33,629 nucleotides of DNA from Bacteroidota bacterium (GCA_016720655.1 JADKKE010000023.1:1-33629); one strand, 5' to 3'. Counted from the first letter of the stretch, positions 1 to 9,757 are shown. Notes: generated by a model not told the origin, from the sequence alone. Translations and numbers: made by a program.

Positions 1-250
1 CACTATTCAATGCGATAGCATTTAGTTTTATTTTCTTGCGAAAATCTGAGACATTAATATCTCCGGTACTGTTTCGCAAGTTGGATTGAAAATAGTGCTT
101 CAAAATTGGGGTTTATCTGAAAACTGTTTTCTTGAAATGGACCAAGTCCGAAGCTTGGATTGCATATTCTTTTGTGTTGTTGATTGCTTGGATGTTGGTG
201 CCATGGTTGGTTGGCGATTTTTTCGAAATGGATATGTGAATTTTGCTCAT
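1..250 (-). other. possible interrupted reading frame running off the left edge
   Basis: On the minus strand an ATG at 250 opens a frame beginning MSKIHISISKKSPTNHG that runs 45 codons to a TAA at 113-115. The same frame then stays open for about 37 codons to the edge of the window. The peptide is basic and I recognise no family. It could be the 5' end of a gene damaged by one base error, like its neighbours, or it may be chance in AT-rich DNA. No other gene is visible in 1-370, and the stretch 251-370 is AT-rich spacer. Confidence 0.17.
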
Positions 251-370
251 TTAATTACAATTTATTATGATAATCATCATTTAATAAAATTGTAAGCAAA
301 AATATATTAGCTTTATTGGGGTTTGAATTTGAAGTTCAGACTTTGGGAATCACCATTCAATAATTACAAA

Positions 371-2209
371 ATGAAATTTAGAAGTATTTGTAGAAGATTT
401 GTTTTCATCTTTCTTTTAACCATTATGGTTTTTGGAAATTTATTTGGCCAAACTTTCGATAAATTTATATATGCAAGGAACCAGGGAGGATTTCCATATC
501 TTCCTATGACAAAGGATCTGAATGGTAATATTTTTGTTGCATCCAATGCATGGAGCTCTTTATATATAGATAATCAGGGGTATTCAACATCATTTGTAAA
601 TGATTATGATATAATTGTAAAATTTAATTCCGATTTTCAAGTTGATTGGCTTAAGCAACTACAATGTGATGCTTTATTTGGAACTGATCAATTCAGATGT
701 TTAGCAATAGATGAAGATGGCAACCTCTATGTAGGAGCTGGATTTTCGGCTAGTGATTTGTTAATTGATCAGGATACTTCATTAAGTATTGCAAACTTGT
801 TTATAATATCCTCAAATTTGATAGCGCAGGAACGTTCATTCAAATAAGCCCTACAACTGGCCAATCTCATTTTTGTATGTATTGGAAACAGTCTTTATGT
901 CTCTTCAAAAAATTTTGTAGAGAAACTTGATCAGAATTTGAATCGGGTTTGGATGAAATCAATTGAAGATTGCATCACTTTTGGTGAAAATCCATTTTGT
1001 CAAAATATGAGTTATAATATTCATGGAGAATTGTGCATCAGCGGAATTGAAAATACTCATTATTTTTGTGGCGGTCCAATACATTTTGATACAGTTCAAA
1101 CAGTTTTATCACCTGGTGTGGCTAACGAAATAATTACCATAAAAATGGATACAAATGGATCAGCAGTTTGGATGAAATCCTGGGGAGGACTGACTACTGC
1201 TCAAAAACTAGTGTTAGAATCTGCCATTGCTGATGATGGTACTGTTTATATTTCAATTGAGGATAGAGGTATAAATATTTTTGCTAATGATACAATTCGA
1301 AATCCATTCCCCACAAATTTAAATTATTCAGCAATTCTAAAATACAACAGAAATGGCATTGAGCAAAGTGCTCTGTCAATTTCATCAGCATCGTATATCT
1401 CACTGAAATCGATCACCAGTTTGATAATAGATGAAAGTCAAAATATATTAATATCAGGTTTAGTGATCGATTCAGGTATGGCGGGAACACGATCTCTTCA
1501 GGCCAGTGAATTTGTGATTAAGTATGACAGTCTTTTTCAATTTCAATGGATAAAGAATATTTCCGGAGGGAATGTCTCGGTTATGTCTGATTCATTGGAT
1601 GGATACACAATTGTTGGGACACATGGAGATTCGACATTTGACTGTTATCATGCTACAGGGAGTGGTTTTTTCCTGGCTCATCTGAGTAATAATACGATAG
1701 GACCAATCCAAAGTGCTTTCAGTTTTAGTTTGCAGAATGACACTGCTGTTTTTCAAAATCTTTCACAAAATGCAGAGTATTATTACTGGGATTTTGGAGA
1801 TGGTTTCAATTCCCAAGATGAAAATCCCGTTCACATCTATACAAGTGGAGGAAATTATTCTGTGTCTTTGATTGCCATAAGAGGAGATTGTATTGATTCC
1901 ACAATTATGACCCTGTCTCTTGTTTCCAGTAAAGAAATTCAAAAACAAAAAGTAATTATTTTTCCTTCTCCGGCTTCAGAAAATCTTCACATACGTAATG
2001 TGTATAACCAAGGCTTTTCTAAAATAGTGATCGTAGATATGTATGGAAGAATGATGCGGGAGATAAATACAGAGAGTCTTAATTCAACAGATGGAAGTAT
2101 TAATTTGGACATCAGTCAGTGTAAAAGTGGAATTTATCTTCTACGATTTTATTCAGATTTTATGTATGTCTTTGAAGAAAAGATCGTTGTTTTGAATAGA
2201 AGTCATTGA
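371..2209 (+). CDS. T9SS-exported surface protein with PKD domain, frameshifted
   Basis: This is a secreted or surface-anchored protein of unknown ligand, about 612 residues if repaired. The ATG at 371 is preferred because it starts a clean signal peptide (MKFRSICRR, then a hydrophobic stretch ending FGQ). The middle holds repeats of the type 'I.KF(D/N)...Q..W.K', as in SBBP/beta-propeller-like Bacteroidota proteins. A PKD-like domain follows, with YYWDFGDG near 1780-1800, and then a type A T9SS sorting domain (FPSPASENLHI ... GIYLLRFYS). Reading breaks twice. At about 800-806 the frame moves by -1, and the second frame reads NILKFDSAGTFIQ through the in-frame TAA at 845-847. At about 869-873, a T5 run, it shifts back and reads VCIGNSLYVSSKNFVEKLD. 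The two indels cancel, so the rest is open to 2209. Either base errors near a contig end or a recent pseudogene would explain this. No partner gene is adjacent. Confidence 0.75.
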
Positions 2210-2288
2210 GATTACTAGGCTGTTTGTCCTTCTGGAATTATTTTGAATTTAATTCCTTCTTGTTATTATTGCGGAAACAATCCTGCAA

Positions 2289-2380
2289 CACGAAGAACAC
2301 AAAGAATTGCACAAAGAACACAAAGAGGCGAACTCGCACCTAATTCGTGAACTTTGTGAATTACTTCGTGACCTTCGTGG
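2289..2380. repeat. imperfect inverted repeat built from cacgaag/cacaaag words
   Basis: The left arm (about 2289-2325) is a run of CACGAAG, CACAAAG and CACAAAG words. The right arm (about 2344-2380) carries their complements (CTTTGTG, CTTCGTG, CTTCGTG). The arms pair over about 36 nt at roughly three matches in four, around an 18-nt loop. It lies between two convergent genes. Similar 'cttcgtg / ctttgtg' hairpins are scattered between genes in many Bacteroidota genomes. It may stop transcription from either side, but it has no clear T tail of its own. Confidence 0.7.
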
Positions 2381-2442
2381 TACAAATTTGTTTTTCCTCG
2401 AGCAATGGGATGTACTGATGAATTTTCAAAATTGGTATAAAT

Positions 2443-2471
2443 AACAAAAGCGACCCTAAGCCGCTTTTGTT
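2443..2471 (-). terminator. rho-independent-type terminator of the envelope operon
   Basis: A perfect 10-bp stem (AACAAAAGCG / CGCTTTTGTT) with a 9-nt loop lies 26 bp beyond the stop of the OmpA-family gene. Read on the minus strand, the 3' arm ends in CTTTTGTT followed by ATTTATA. The A-rich 5' arm and T-rich 3' arm would let it work in both directions, so it may also close the plus-strand gene ending at 2209. Confidence 0.7.
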
Positions 2472-2496
2472 GGTTATTTGAAATTAATTTAATTCC

Positions 2497-4683
2497 TTAC
2501 TCAAGAATTGTAAACTCAACTCTCCTGTTCCGCTGACGACCTTCCGCTGTTTTGTTATCAGCGACCGGCTCCATTTCTCCATAACCTTTGCTCACGATTC
2601 GTGTGGCATCAATTCCTTTGTCGGTAAGGTACTTCTTCACTGCTTCAGCACGGCGTTGAGAGAGTTTCAGATTCGAAGCGTCAGAACCAACATTGTCGGT
2701 ATGTCCTTCAATGAGCAAACGGAATGTTGTTTTCTTTTTCAGCAATGCACTAAGTTCATCCAATGAAGTGAAGCTGGTACTGCGGATCACAGCTTTTCCT
2801 GTTTCGAATTCAAGATTGCGGAAGACTTTATTGATCACTTCCTGTTCCTGAACAGTGAGCTGTGCTTTTACAGGCTCTTTTGGTACGATCACTTCTTTCT
2901 TGATGATCGGACATCCGTTGTTACTTGCAGGGCCGGGAACGAGGACACAACTGTCTTGTGAATCACGTACACCGTCGCCATCTGTATCCGGACAACCATC
3001 AAACATGCGCAGTCCTTTTACAGTTACACAACTGTCTTCAGGATCAGGAATACTATCGCCATCTGTATCCGGACAACCGAGGAATTCGATGAGACCCGGA
3101 GTAGTAGGGCAGTTGTCGAGTGAATCCACAACGCCATCATTATCGGAATCAGGACAGCCGTTGAACTGACGCAAGCCGGGAGTATCCGGACAACGATCGA
3201 GGTAATCAGGAATTCCGTCATGGTCACGATCAGGACAACCTTTGAGATCGATCAGTCCGGGTACATCAGGACAATCATCTTTGATATCCGGAACTTTATC
3301 TTTATCACGGTCACGCAATGGTTTGCCGAAGATCAGATTGATCCCGAAATGCACATGCGAATTGTGATGATCGAGTGGGGCAATTGCACCCAAAACATTG
3401 TCCGAGACTATGTACAATTGCACAGGTCCGGCATTCACTGCCATTCCCAAACCGATATTGTCGAAAGTGTGATTGATGTAAGAGTAAGATGCAGCTACCG
3501 AAAGATGACGGCCAACCATTCTGTTATAGGAAAGTGTAACAGCAGGTTGAATTGTCTTTTTGAAAAATTCAGCATGAACCAATGCACCGGCAAAGCTGTT
3601 GTCATCGATTGTATAATTGCTGCTCAGATTCACTTGAGTTGGCAGATTCGTTTTGTAACTATCGTGTGTTTCTTCCGCTTTAAAAACTTTGCCCAATGAA
3701 TCCAGCGCACCCTGAATGTTTGCACTCGTATCGTTCAGGAAGCTTTTCAGATCCACGCCATTGAAATCGTACTGACCTGCACGACTGCGGTAATTGCGGA
3801 CATCACTTTTCCATTTGATCGAACCCAAATCAAGCACGCTTGCCGAGAATGACCATGTATCATTTGGTTTGTATGTTCCACCCAGGTCCACAGCAAAGCC
3901 TCGGTTTTTTTGATGGAACAGATAATCTTTCACATTGCCCGATGCAGTGTTCCCGTCATTATCATTGAACTGATCATAACCATCTTCCGAATTCACCGGA
4001 CCGGAAGTATTGATGACAACATCCGTTGGCAATTGCAAATGATAATCTTCTTCAGCAGTAATCAAGCCCAGTTCTCCTGTTGTACTGGAGAAGTTTTCCA
4101 TGCCATACAGATATTTCAATCTACCACCCACTGTCCACTGGTCATTGATTTCGTGTGCCAGTCCGAGCGCATATTCACGATAATGCGTAGCATCAAATCC
4201 TGTCTTGCTGAAATCAAGTTTTTGTCCGATAAACGGTCCGTTTCCCTCATTGATCAACTGAAGCAATTCTTTTGCATAGGCAAAACGAAATGCGACATGT
4301 TCAGTAATGTTTCCGGTGATATAGAATTTATTGAGTGTAATGCCCAGTGAGAGATAATCAATCTGAAAATCTGTTTTCAGGTAATTGCTTTTCTTGAGTT
4401 TGCTCAAGGCATTGCTTACATCAATCTGTACAGAATCATCGGAACGGATTTTGTAAAAATCATGGTACACAAATGCATTGTGACTGAAGAGAAGATAATT
4501 ACTTGAAATGAAAGGAATGCCGACATAGTACTTATTGACAGGCATCAGGGAAGGATTCACACGAATCGATTGTCCGATTGCCGGCATGTTGTACATCGTG
4601 AGGTCTTGCTGTGCGAACAGATGATTGAAGCTTAACAGCAACAGAACAATTGTAAAATATATTTTTGTCAATTTGTTTTTCAT
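2497..4683 (-). CDS. outer-membrane DUF5723-like barrel with TSP3 repeats and OmpA domain
   Basis: This is an outer-membrane protein expected to tie the membrane to peptidoglycan. A signal peptide occupies residues 1-24 (ending LFAQ). A long beta-rich N-terminal part (about 25-450) resembles the DUF5723 or PorP/SprF-like barrels of Bacteroidota (NMPAIGQSIRVNPSLMP near the start; alternating strands). Five calcium-binding thrombospondin type-3 repeats follow at about 455-595 (motifs such as DRDHDGIPD, DNCP, GCPDTDGDG). The C-terminal OmpA domain (about 620-728) has IEGHTDNVG, LSQRRAEAVKKYL and a final NRRVEF, the peptidoglycan-binding signature. It is the last gene of a three-gene operon, 25 bp after the lipoprotein gene and followed by a terminator. 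Family assignment is strong for the C-terminal half and moderate for the barrel. The substrate or ligand is unknown. Confidence 0.9.
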   Translation of the reverse strand: MKNKLTKIYFTIVLLLLSFNHLFAQQDLTMYNMPAIGQSIRVNPSLMPVNKYYVGIPFISSNYLLFSHNAFVYHDFYKIRSDDSVQIDVSNALSKLKKSNYLKTDFQIDYLSLGITLNKFYITGNITEHVAFRFAYAKELLQLINEGNGPFIGQKLDFSKTGFDATHYREYALGLAHEINDQWTVGGRLKYLYGMENFSSTTGELGLITAEEDYHLQLPTDVVINTSGPVNSEDGYDQFNDNDGNTASGNVKDYLFHQKNRGFAVDLGGTYKPNDTWSFSASVLDLGSIKWKSDVRNYRSRAGQYDFNGVDLKSFLNDTSANIQGALDSLGKVFKAEETHDSYKTNLPTQVNLSSNYTIDDNSFAGALVHAEFFKKTIQPAVTLSYNRMVGRHLSVAASYSYINHTFDNIGLGMAVNAGPVQLYIVSDNVLGAIAPLDHHNSHVHFGINLIFGKPLRDRDKDKVPDIKDDCPDVPGLIDLKGCPDRDHDGIPDYLDRCPDTPGLRQFNGCPDSDNDGVVDSLDNCPTTPGLIEFLGCPDTDGDSIPDPEDSCVTVKGLRMFDGCPDTDGDGVRDSQDSCVLVPGPASNNGCPIIKKEVIVPKEPVKAQLTVQEQEVINKVFRNLEFETGKAVIRSTSFTSLDELSALLKKKTTFRLLIEGHTDNVGSDASNLKLSQRRAEAVKKYLTDKGIDATRIVSKGYGEMEPVADNKTAEGRQRNRRVEFTILE

Positions 4684-4708
4684 ACGGAGTACTTAAAAGG
4701 TTGAACAA

Positions 4709-6322
4709 TTAATTGGATTGAAAACTTAACTGTGCACGAACACCTACGCGAACTTCAATTTTGTAAGTAGAATAAATTTGTACGTGCTGTGTTGGTGAAT
4801 CCTTGGTGTCAACAGTACTTCGGATAATAAGGTATTTTGCCTTGAACACATTTTCGAGCCGCGTCCTGTTAAATGGTTCGTCTCTTCGTTTGTGGACAGG
4901 AGCGATCACTACGCCATTGAGGTCCAATTGACCTGATTCAACAAGCAGATCAGCGGGATCAGAAATCAATGAATCAAGATGGTTGTAAAGTGAATCGGTG
5001 AAATAAACCTGAGTGAAAGCACTTGCAGGAAAACCATTGGTAACATTAATGCGGAAAACTGCGGATTGTACCTGTTCAATATTTTCAAGCGAAAAAGGAG
5101 TTGTATCCTGAAGTGTAAATCCTTGCGTATAACCTTTCATCGGTAAATTTATTTCTACATCAACTTTAAAACGACTGGAGTCTTCCAGAAAATTGTAGGA
5201 TGCAATCGGTGAGTTTGTGAGCGCATTAACAGAATAGCTGATATATCTGGGTTGTTGATTGATAACAGTTTTTTCGTTACTGTTTGTTGAATTCAATTCG
5301 AAGCTCGTTTGAACCGATTGGCCAATACTCAGAGGAACAGAGATCGGAATCGGATCAGGATAACCGGTAATGGCTGTTGTTGTATTGTTTGCAAGAATCG
5401 CAAACAAAGAAGTAAGGTGAGCCTCGATTGGCATTCCATACGAATTGGTGATGATGAATTTCACCGTTGGATCGTCAAAGAAAATATTTCCGGAAATCTG
5501 ATTGTTGAAGACTCTGATTTTGGAAGAATCCACACTCACAGACAAAGGTCTTTGACCGAAATTTCCAAAAGCCTGAGCCACATGCAAGTCAGCGAAATGA
5601 CTTTGAACACCGAAAGCTTTGTTGATACTCGGTTGTCCGTTTGTATTGTACGTAAAGCTTGGTGTATAAATAATTTGCAATTGATTGGGCGAACCGGCAG
5701 GTTTCAAATTCACATGATAACCCTCGAGGTCAGAACTGTCGATTGCCAGAACTGGAATTCCATTGTTTATTGAAAAAGGAATATTCTTGCTGAAGGGAAT
5801 TCCGCTTTTCTTTGCTCCGGGAATGCTCACATTCAAAGTTCCGCTGTAAGGAATTAAAGAATTCAGAGAAATGATAAGTGTTCCCAGTCGAATTGTTATT
5901 GAGTCGAGAGCTTCACCATTGACTACGCTAAAAGGAAGAGTAGAAGTAATGCTCTTGCTGAATGTTCCGTTCGATTGCAATTGACTGCTGTCTGCCAGTG
6001 TCAGCGTAATCACGGAATTATCCGTTTGATCAATTAATGGGAGGAATTCGTATCCATAAACGGAATAGATATTTCCTTTGTAGATAAGTGATACTTTGTT
6101 GAGGGAATCGATTCCGATGGTTCCGGAATCTGTATTGTCGACAATATCGTAAACCGACAAGTTGGAATTGATCAAAGGGATTGCAACATCCGGATCCCAT
6201 GTTGTGACAGCAATTTTGTCGTATTGAAAATCTTCATTTTTTATGCAGCTCTGTAAAAATCCGATGCTAATCAGAATAAGAAACACTGCACTCAATTTTT
6301 GATTGGTAGTGAATCGGTTCAT
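4709..6322 (-). CDS. large envelope lipoprotein of unknown function
   Basis: This is a 537-residue lipoprotein. The N terminus has a hydrophobic segment ending in GFLQSC, a type II signal peptide, so Cys-26 should be lipidated and the protein held in the outer membrane. The rest is rich in Ser, Thr, Asn and short beta-like segments, with no catalytic motif I recognise. It is the middle gene of the operon, 33 bp after the DUF3352-like gene and 25 bp before the OmpA-family gene. Lipoprotein plus DUF5723-type barrel is a pairing I have seen in Bacteroidota. A role as a partner or plug of the barrel is inference from context only. Confidence 0.85.
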   Translation of the reverse strand: MNRFTTNQKLSAVFLILISIGFLQSCIKNEDFQYDKIAVTTWDPDVAIPLINSNLSVYDIVDNTDSGTIGIDSLNKVSLIYKGNIYSVYGYEFLPLIDQTDNSVITLTLADSSQLQSNGTFSKSITSTLPFSVVNGEALDSITIRLGTLIISLNSLIPYSGTLNVSIPGAKKSGIPFSKNIPFSINNGIPVLAIDSSDLEGYHVNLKPAGSPNQLQIIYTPSFTYNTNGQPSINKAFGVQSHFADLHVAQAFGNFGQRPLSVSVDSSKIRVFNNQISGNIFFDDPTVKFIITNSYGMPIEAHLTSLFAILANNTTTAITGYPDPIPISVPLSIGQSVQTSFELNSTNSNEKTVINQQPRYISYSVNALTNSPIASYNFLEDSSRFKVDVEINLPMKGYTQGFTLQDTTPFSLENIEQVQSAVFRINVTNGFPASAFTQVYFTDSLYNHLDSLISDPADLLVESGQLDLNGVVIAPVHKRRDEPFNRTRLENVFKAKYLIIRSTVDTKDSPTQHVQIYSTYKIEVRVGVRAQLSFQSN

Positions 6323-6355
6323 GGGAAATGGATAAGTTTAACTATTTTAAGAAGA

Positions 6356-9067
6356 TTAATTCAGATTATAAACGTACAAGTTTCCATCCGTACTCGCAAT
6401 CAGGAGTTTGTTTTTTCCATCCCCTTTTGTTAACCGTACACAGAATTTGCTGTTCCCTTTTACGGGAAATCCTCCGGGAATAGAACAATCGTCAGCTAGG
6501 AGGAAAAAAGTGTTTTGATTTGGATAGATAAGGCCTGTCCAGGTTCTCGATTGCCGGTCATAATCGGATTCGAGGAAACAGGGAGCATTCAGCGGCAGGG
6601 ATTTCAGACATTCCTGGGTTTCGGGCGATGAGAACAGGAGCAATGAATCCTCGGTGAGAATGAGATACACGGAGGTATTCATTCCCGGCCAGCCATCAAC
6701 ACCTTTTATCATCCGGATAGAACTCACATCGTTGAAAATGCTTCCTCTGTTCCCTTCAAGAGTATATAAAATCACCCCATTGCTGTCGATCACCATAAAC
6801 TGAGCGTTCGTAACTGAGTCGGCAGGTAATATTTCGAGGCTCCGGATTTGAGATTCACTGAGTCCGGAAGCGATTTCACGGGTTCTTCCCCGCGCATCGG
6901 CCATCAGGATTTTTCCTTGTGTGCTGGTAACCAGGTAGTGAATTTGTTTACCCACGCGTACCGGTTTGATCTCATCGACGATACCGTTGAGAAAAGGTTC
7001 AAACAACCAGCTTGGTACCGGTTTGCCGCTTACATCATAAGCATATACCTGTCCGTTCGTACAGGCAACGAGAATCTGGAGTGATTGAAGGCTGCTGTTT
7101 TGAACGAGCGTACATCCATTGGAGGCTTCTGCAGGGAGACGTATCGGATATTTTGCAACACTGTTTCCTTCCTGATCCAGGAGAAACAATCGGCTTGCTG
7201 TGTTGAACAACAATTCTTTTGTTCCGTTGTGATAATAATCTACAGACTGGATGTCACTCATTATTTTTTCGCCTATTTGTTTCTTCCAGAGAATATTTCC
7301 TTTTTCATCAATGAAATAAAGAGTGTTTGACTCATCTTGTATCGCTACTGAGAATTGATCATTACTAGTTTCTATCAAAGCCGGTCTTTGCGTTGCTGCG
7401 GTGTCCAGTTGTGTTGCAAAAAGCAAGTTAACATCTCGCTTTGGATTTTTCAAAAACGATACAGCGATGTGACTGGAAACGATTTCTTTTTCTTTTCCGA
7501 ATTTCAATAAAAATGCTGAGAGATTGTTCAGTGTTTCTCGGTGTTCCGGTAATTGCTTGAGAATTTCTTGGCCGAGTGCAGCTTTGATGAGGTTCAAGCC
7601 GGAATTGAAATTCAGATACAGGTCAAGATAAGAAGGCTGATTTTCTGATGCGATTGATTTTCGGTATGCTAAATTATGTGTTAAGGTTTTGCCTGCGTCA
7701 ATCTCGTCAATCAGATTTTTTAGTGCACTTTGCTGGTTTGCAAAAATGACATAACCATTGACCAGGGCAAAATACGGATTGTTCAAACGTTGAAATGTTT
7801 TGCCATAGAAGAGGGAGAGAAAATCACCACCCTGCAAGATTCCAATAGGCCGGTTCTTGTAAGTTTGGGGAGCTTTTTTTACACCCAGTTTTTGCTGGAG
7901 GGCATTCAATTTTATCAATGCCTGATCCGCATGTTCTGCTTTGACTATCGCAAACACGCTGTTCTCAAATTCCGTTGTCCCGGGTTCTGTAATCGCTAGA
8001 GCAAATTCATTTCCCATCCAGGAATACAAATCATCTTCTGCATTTGTTTTGTATTTGTTGTTGAAAGCCGCGAGTGAACCGATGCGTTCCAGCGGCTGAT
8101 CAAAATAATTCGGATTCATCTGGAGTCGATGCAGACTTTCCACCAGTGATGAAGAGCCCCAGCGTAAATAAAATGCAGTGCGTGCCGGTAGAATATCCGG
8201 CATCTTGCTCAGAACGGGTTCCTGTTTTCTGAATATCTGAAGTGCATCATTGGTGTCGAGAGCAGAAATGCATCCATCGAGAGCGAGAAATTCATTCTTC
8301 ACTTCCAGTGACAATGCCTGCCAGCGAGCCATATTGGAAATGGATTTTTGAAAACCAAGAAAGGCCGGATTTAACATTCCGGAAAATAAATCTCCTGTTC
8401 CAAGGTGATTCACATAGCACCGGATGACAGCATTCGTCTTTAGATTTTTTCGCACCTGCGCGAACGTTTTTGATTTGCGAACTGAAACTCCTTTCTTCAA
8501 TTGTCGAATTGCATCTTCGACCAGGAACGATGTTTTGCTTGCCAGAATTAATCCATTGGAGACGGCAAAAGAAAAGCTTGTTGTCTCGCCGCGACGGAAT
8601 TCGAAAATACTTACGTCTTCATATTCTCTTTCATCAAGTCTGTATTGATTTCCCGGAATATCTTCAAGTAGGTTTATCGTCCGGCCTTTTCTTATTTCTT
8701 CAGGCAAATGCACTACATAGAGATAATCGAATGCATTTGCTTTTATCTGGTGCAGGGATAAAAAAAGTTTTTCACGGGTCCATAAAATTCCAAGTTCAGG
8801 TTGAAGAGTGCTGATGGAATCGATCGAGCGCATTTGTGATTCGATTCGGGAAAAGGAACTGTCTTTCTGTAAAATTTTCCAGAAGGGAGCAGTACGGATT
8901 TCATCCATTGCTTCCGAACCTGACTTGCATTCAAAGATCAATGCAGCATCTGTTGGAATGGCATCCAATGGATCGGCATCAAGAACAGGATTATTGTTTA
9001 AGAAATAATATGAAATTGCGGAAAGCAAAACAAGCGCTCCGGCAACACTAAGGATTCTGCGATTCAT
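6356..9067 (-). CDS. membrane-anchored DUF3352-like protein with C-terminal PQQ-like propeller
   Basis: This 903-residue protein has one N-terminal membrane segment (about residues 5-23, VAGALVLLSAISYYFL) and a large periplasmic portion. Residues about 30-550 resemble the DUF3352 family of uncharacterised proteins (PTDAALIFECKSG early, later repeats about activity-like folds with 'NGYVIFANQQSALKNLID'). From about 575 the sequence turns into blades of a PQQ/WD-like beta-propeller (NTLYFIDEKGNILWKK, GQVYAYDVSGKPVPSW, NLYVYNLN at the very end). It is the first gene of the operon, and a TACCTTTG promoter element lies 17 bp before the ATG. A scaffold or sensor role is inference. No enzymatic residues are evident. 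The DUF3352 label is moderate; the propeller is more secure. Confidence 0.8.
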   Translation of the reverse strand: MNRRILSVAGALVLLSAISYYFLNNNPVLDADPLDAIPTDAALIFECKSGSEAMDEIRTAPFWKILQKDSSFSRIESQMRSIDSISTLQPELGILWTREKLFLSLHQIKANAFDYLYVVHLPEEIRKGRTINLLEDIPGNQYRLDEREYEDVSIFEFRRGETTSFSFAVSNGLILASKTSFLVEDAIRQLKKGVSVRKSKTFAQVRKNLKTNAVIRCYVNHLGTGDLFSGMLNPAFLGFQKSISNMARWQALSLEVKNEFLALDGCISALDTNDALQIFRKQEPVLSKMPDILPARTAFYLRWGSSSLVESLHRLQMNPNYFDQPLERIGSLAAFNNKYKTNAEDDLYSWMGNEFALAITEPGTTEFENSVFAIVKAEHADQALIKLNALQQKLGVKKAPQTYKNRPIGILQGGDFLSLFYGKTFQRLNNPYFALVNGYVIFANQQSALKNLIDEIDAGKTLTHNLAYRKSIASENQPSYLDLYLNFNSGLNLIKAALGQEILKQLPEHRETLNNLSAFLLKFGKEKEIVSSHIAVSFLKNPKRDVNLLFATQLDTAATQRPALIETSNDQFSVAIQDESNTLYFIDEKGNILWKKQIGEKIMSDIQSVDYYHNGTKELLFNTASRLFLLDQEGNSVAKYPIRLPAEASNGCTLVQNSSLQSLQILVACTNGQVYAYDVSGKPVPSWLFEPFLNGIVDEIKPVRVGKQIHYLVTSTQGKILMADARGRTREIASGLSESQIRSLEILPADSVTNAQFMVIDSNGVILYTLEGNRGSIFNDVSSIRMIKGVDGWPGMNTSVYLILTEDSLLLFSSPETQECLKSLPLNAPCFLESDYDRQSRTWTGLIYPNQNTFFLLADDCSIPGGFPVKGNSKFCVRLTKGDGKNKLLIASTDGNLYVYNLN

Positions 9068-9084
9068 CAGGTGAAAAAGTTGTA

Positions 9085-9092
9085 CAAAGGTA
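9085..9092 (-). promoter_or_regulatory. TAnnTTTG promoter element of the envelope operon
   Basis: TACCTTTG on the minus strand matches the Bacteroidota -7 consensus TAnnTTTG. It lies 17 bp before the ATG at 9067 and just after the stop of the ribonuclease HII gene, so the three envelope genes can be transcribed apart from it. No TTG is found at the usual -33 spacing. Confidence 0.5.
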
Positions 9093-9133
9093 GAAGGAAT
9101 ACCACAACTGATAGAGCCGGGAATTTTTGTTAT

Positions 9134-9757
9134 TTACAAAGTGCTGTTAAAAGGAAGTTCCGCTTCTTCTTTGTGCAATCTGAAGCTACGGCGATGGATT
9201 GGAGAAGGGCCATATTCAAGAAGTGCTTTCCGATGAAGAGCAGTTCCATAGCCTTTGTTGCGATCCCAGCCAAACTGGGGGAATTCCAGATGCATCTTTT
9301 CCATGTAATCATCACGGTATGTCTTCGCCAACACAGAAGCGGCTGCAATTGATGTATACAGTCCGTCACCACCAATAATGCATTTGTGTGGGATGTTTTT
9401 GTACCGGTGAAAACGATTGCCATCGATTAACAAGAGCCGGGGTTTCTTTTTGAGCTGATCCAATGCTCTGTGCATCGCAAGGAAGGATGCATTCAGGATA
9501 TTGATCGTATCAATTTCTTCAGCGCTCACACTTGCCACAGACCATGCAATTGCTTCTTTTTCGATAATCGGTCGCAGCAGATTCCGTTTAGTTTCATTGA
9601 TTTGTTTCGAGTCGTTCAAATCGGGATGAAAAAAATCGGCGGGTAAAATGACAGCTGCTGCGAAAACTGCACCTGCCAGACAGCCTCTTCCTGCTTCATC
9701 ACAACCTGCTTCGCGGAGATTTGTTTGAAAGTAAGAAAAGAGTTGCGGCTGTTTCAT
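9134..9757 (-). CDS. rnhB: ribonuclease HII
   Basis: This enzyme cuts the RNA strand of RNA-DNA hybrids and removes single misincorporated ribonucleotides from DNA. At 207 residues it is typical for bacterial RNase HII. Catalytic residues are visible: GCDEAGRGCLAG (Asp-20, Glu-21), LLIDGN with the third Asp, and the AAASVLAKTYRD helix with the fourth acidic residue. The KGYGT and HRRSF motifs of the family follow. It is the second gene of a pair, 15 bp after the glycosyltransferase gene, so the two are probably co-transcribed although functionally unrelated. Confidence 0.95.
   Translation of the reverse strand: MKQPQLFSYFQTNLREAGCDEAGRGCLAGAVFAAAVILPADFFHPDLNDSKQINETKRNLLRPIIEKEAIAWSVASVSAEEIDTINILNASFLAMHRALDQLKKKPRLLLIDGNRFHRYKNIPHKCIIGGDGLYTSIAAASVLAKTYRDDYMEKMHLEFPQFGWDRNKGYGTALHRKALLEYGPSPIHRRSFRLHKEEAELPFNSTL

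Noticed and set aside
86..295. Plus-strand 69-codon frame with a TTG start at the left edge
   Set aside because: It has no start context, no recognisable motif and odd composition, and the opposite strand is at least as open.
3220..4350. Two long frames antisense to the OmpA-family gene (159 and 146 codons)
   Set aside because: They mirror a strongly coding minus-strand gene with clear domains, and their peptides show no family pattern.
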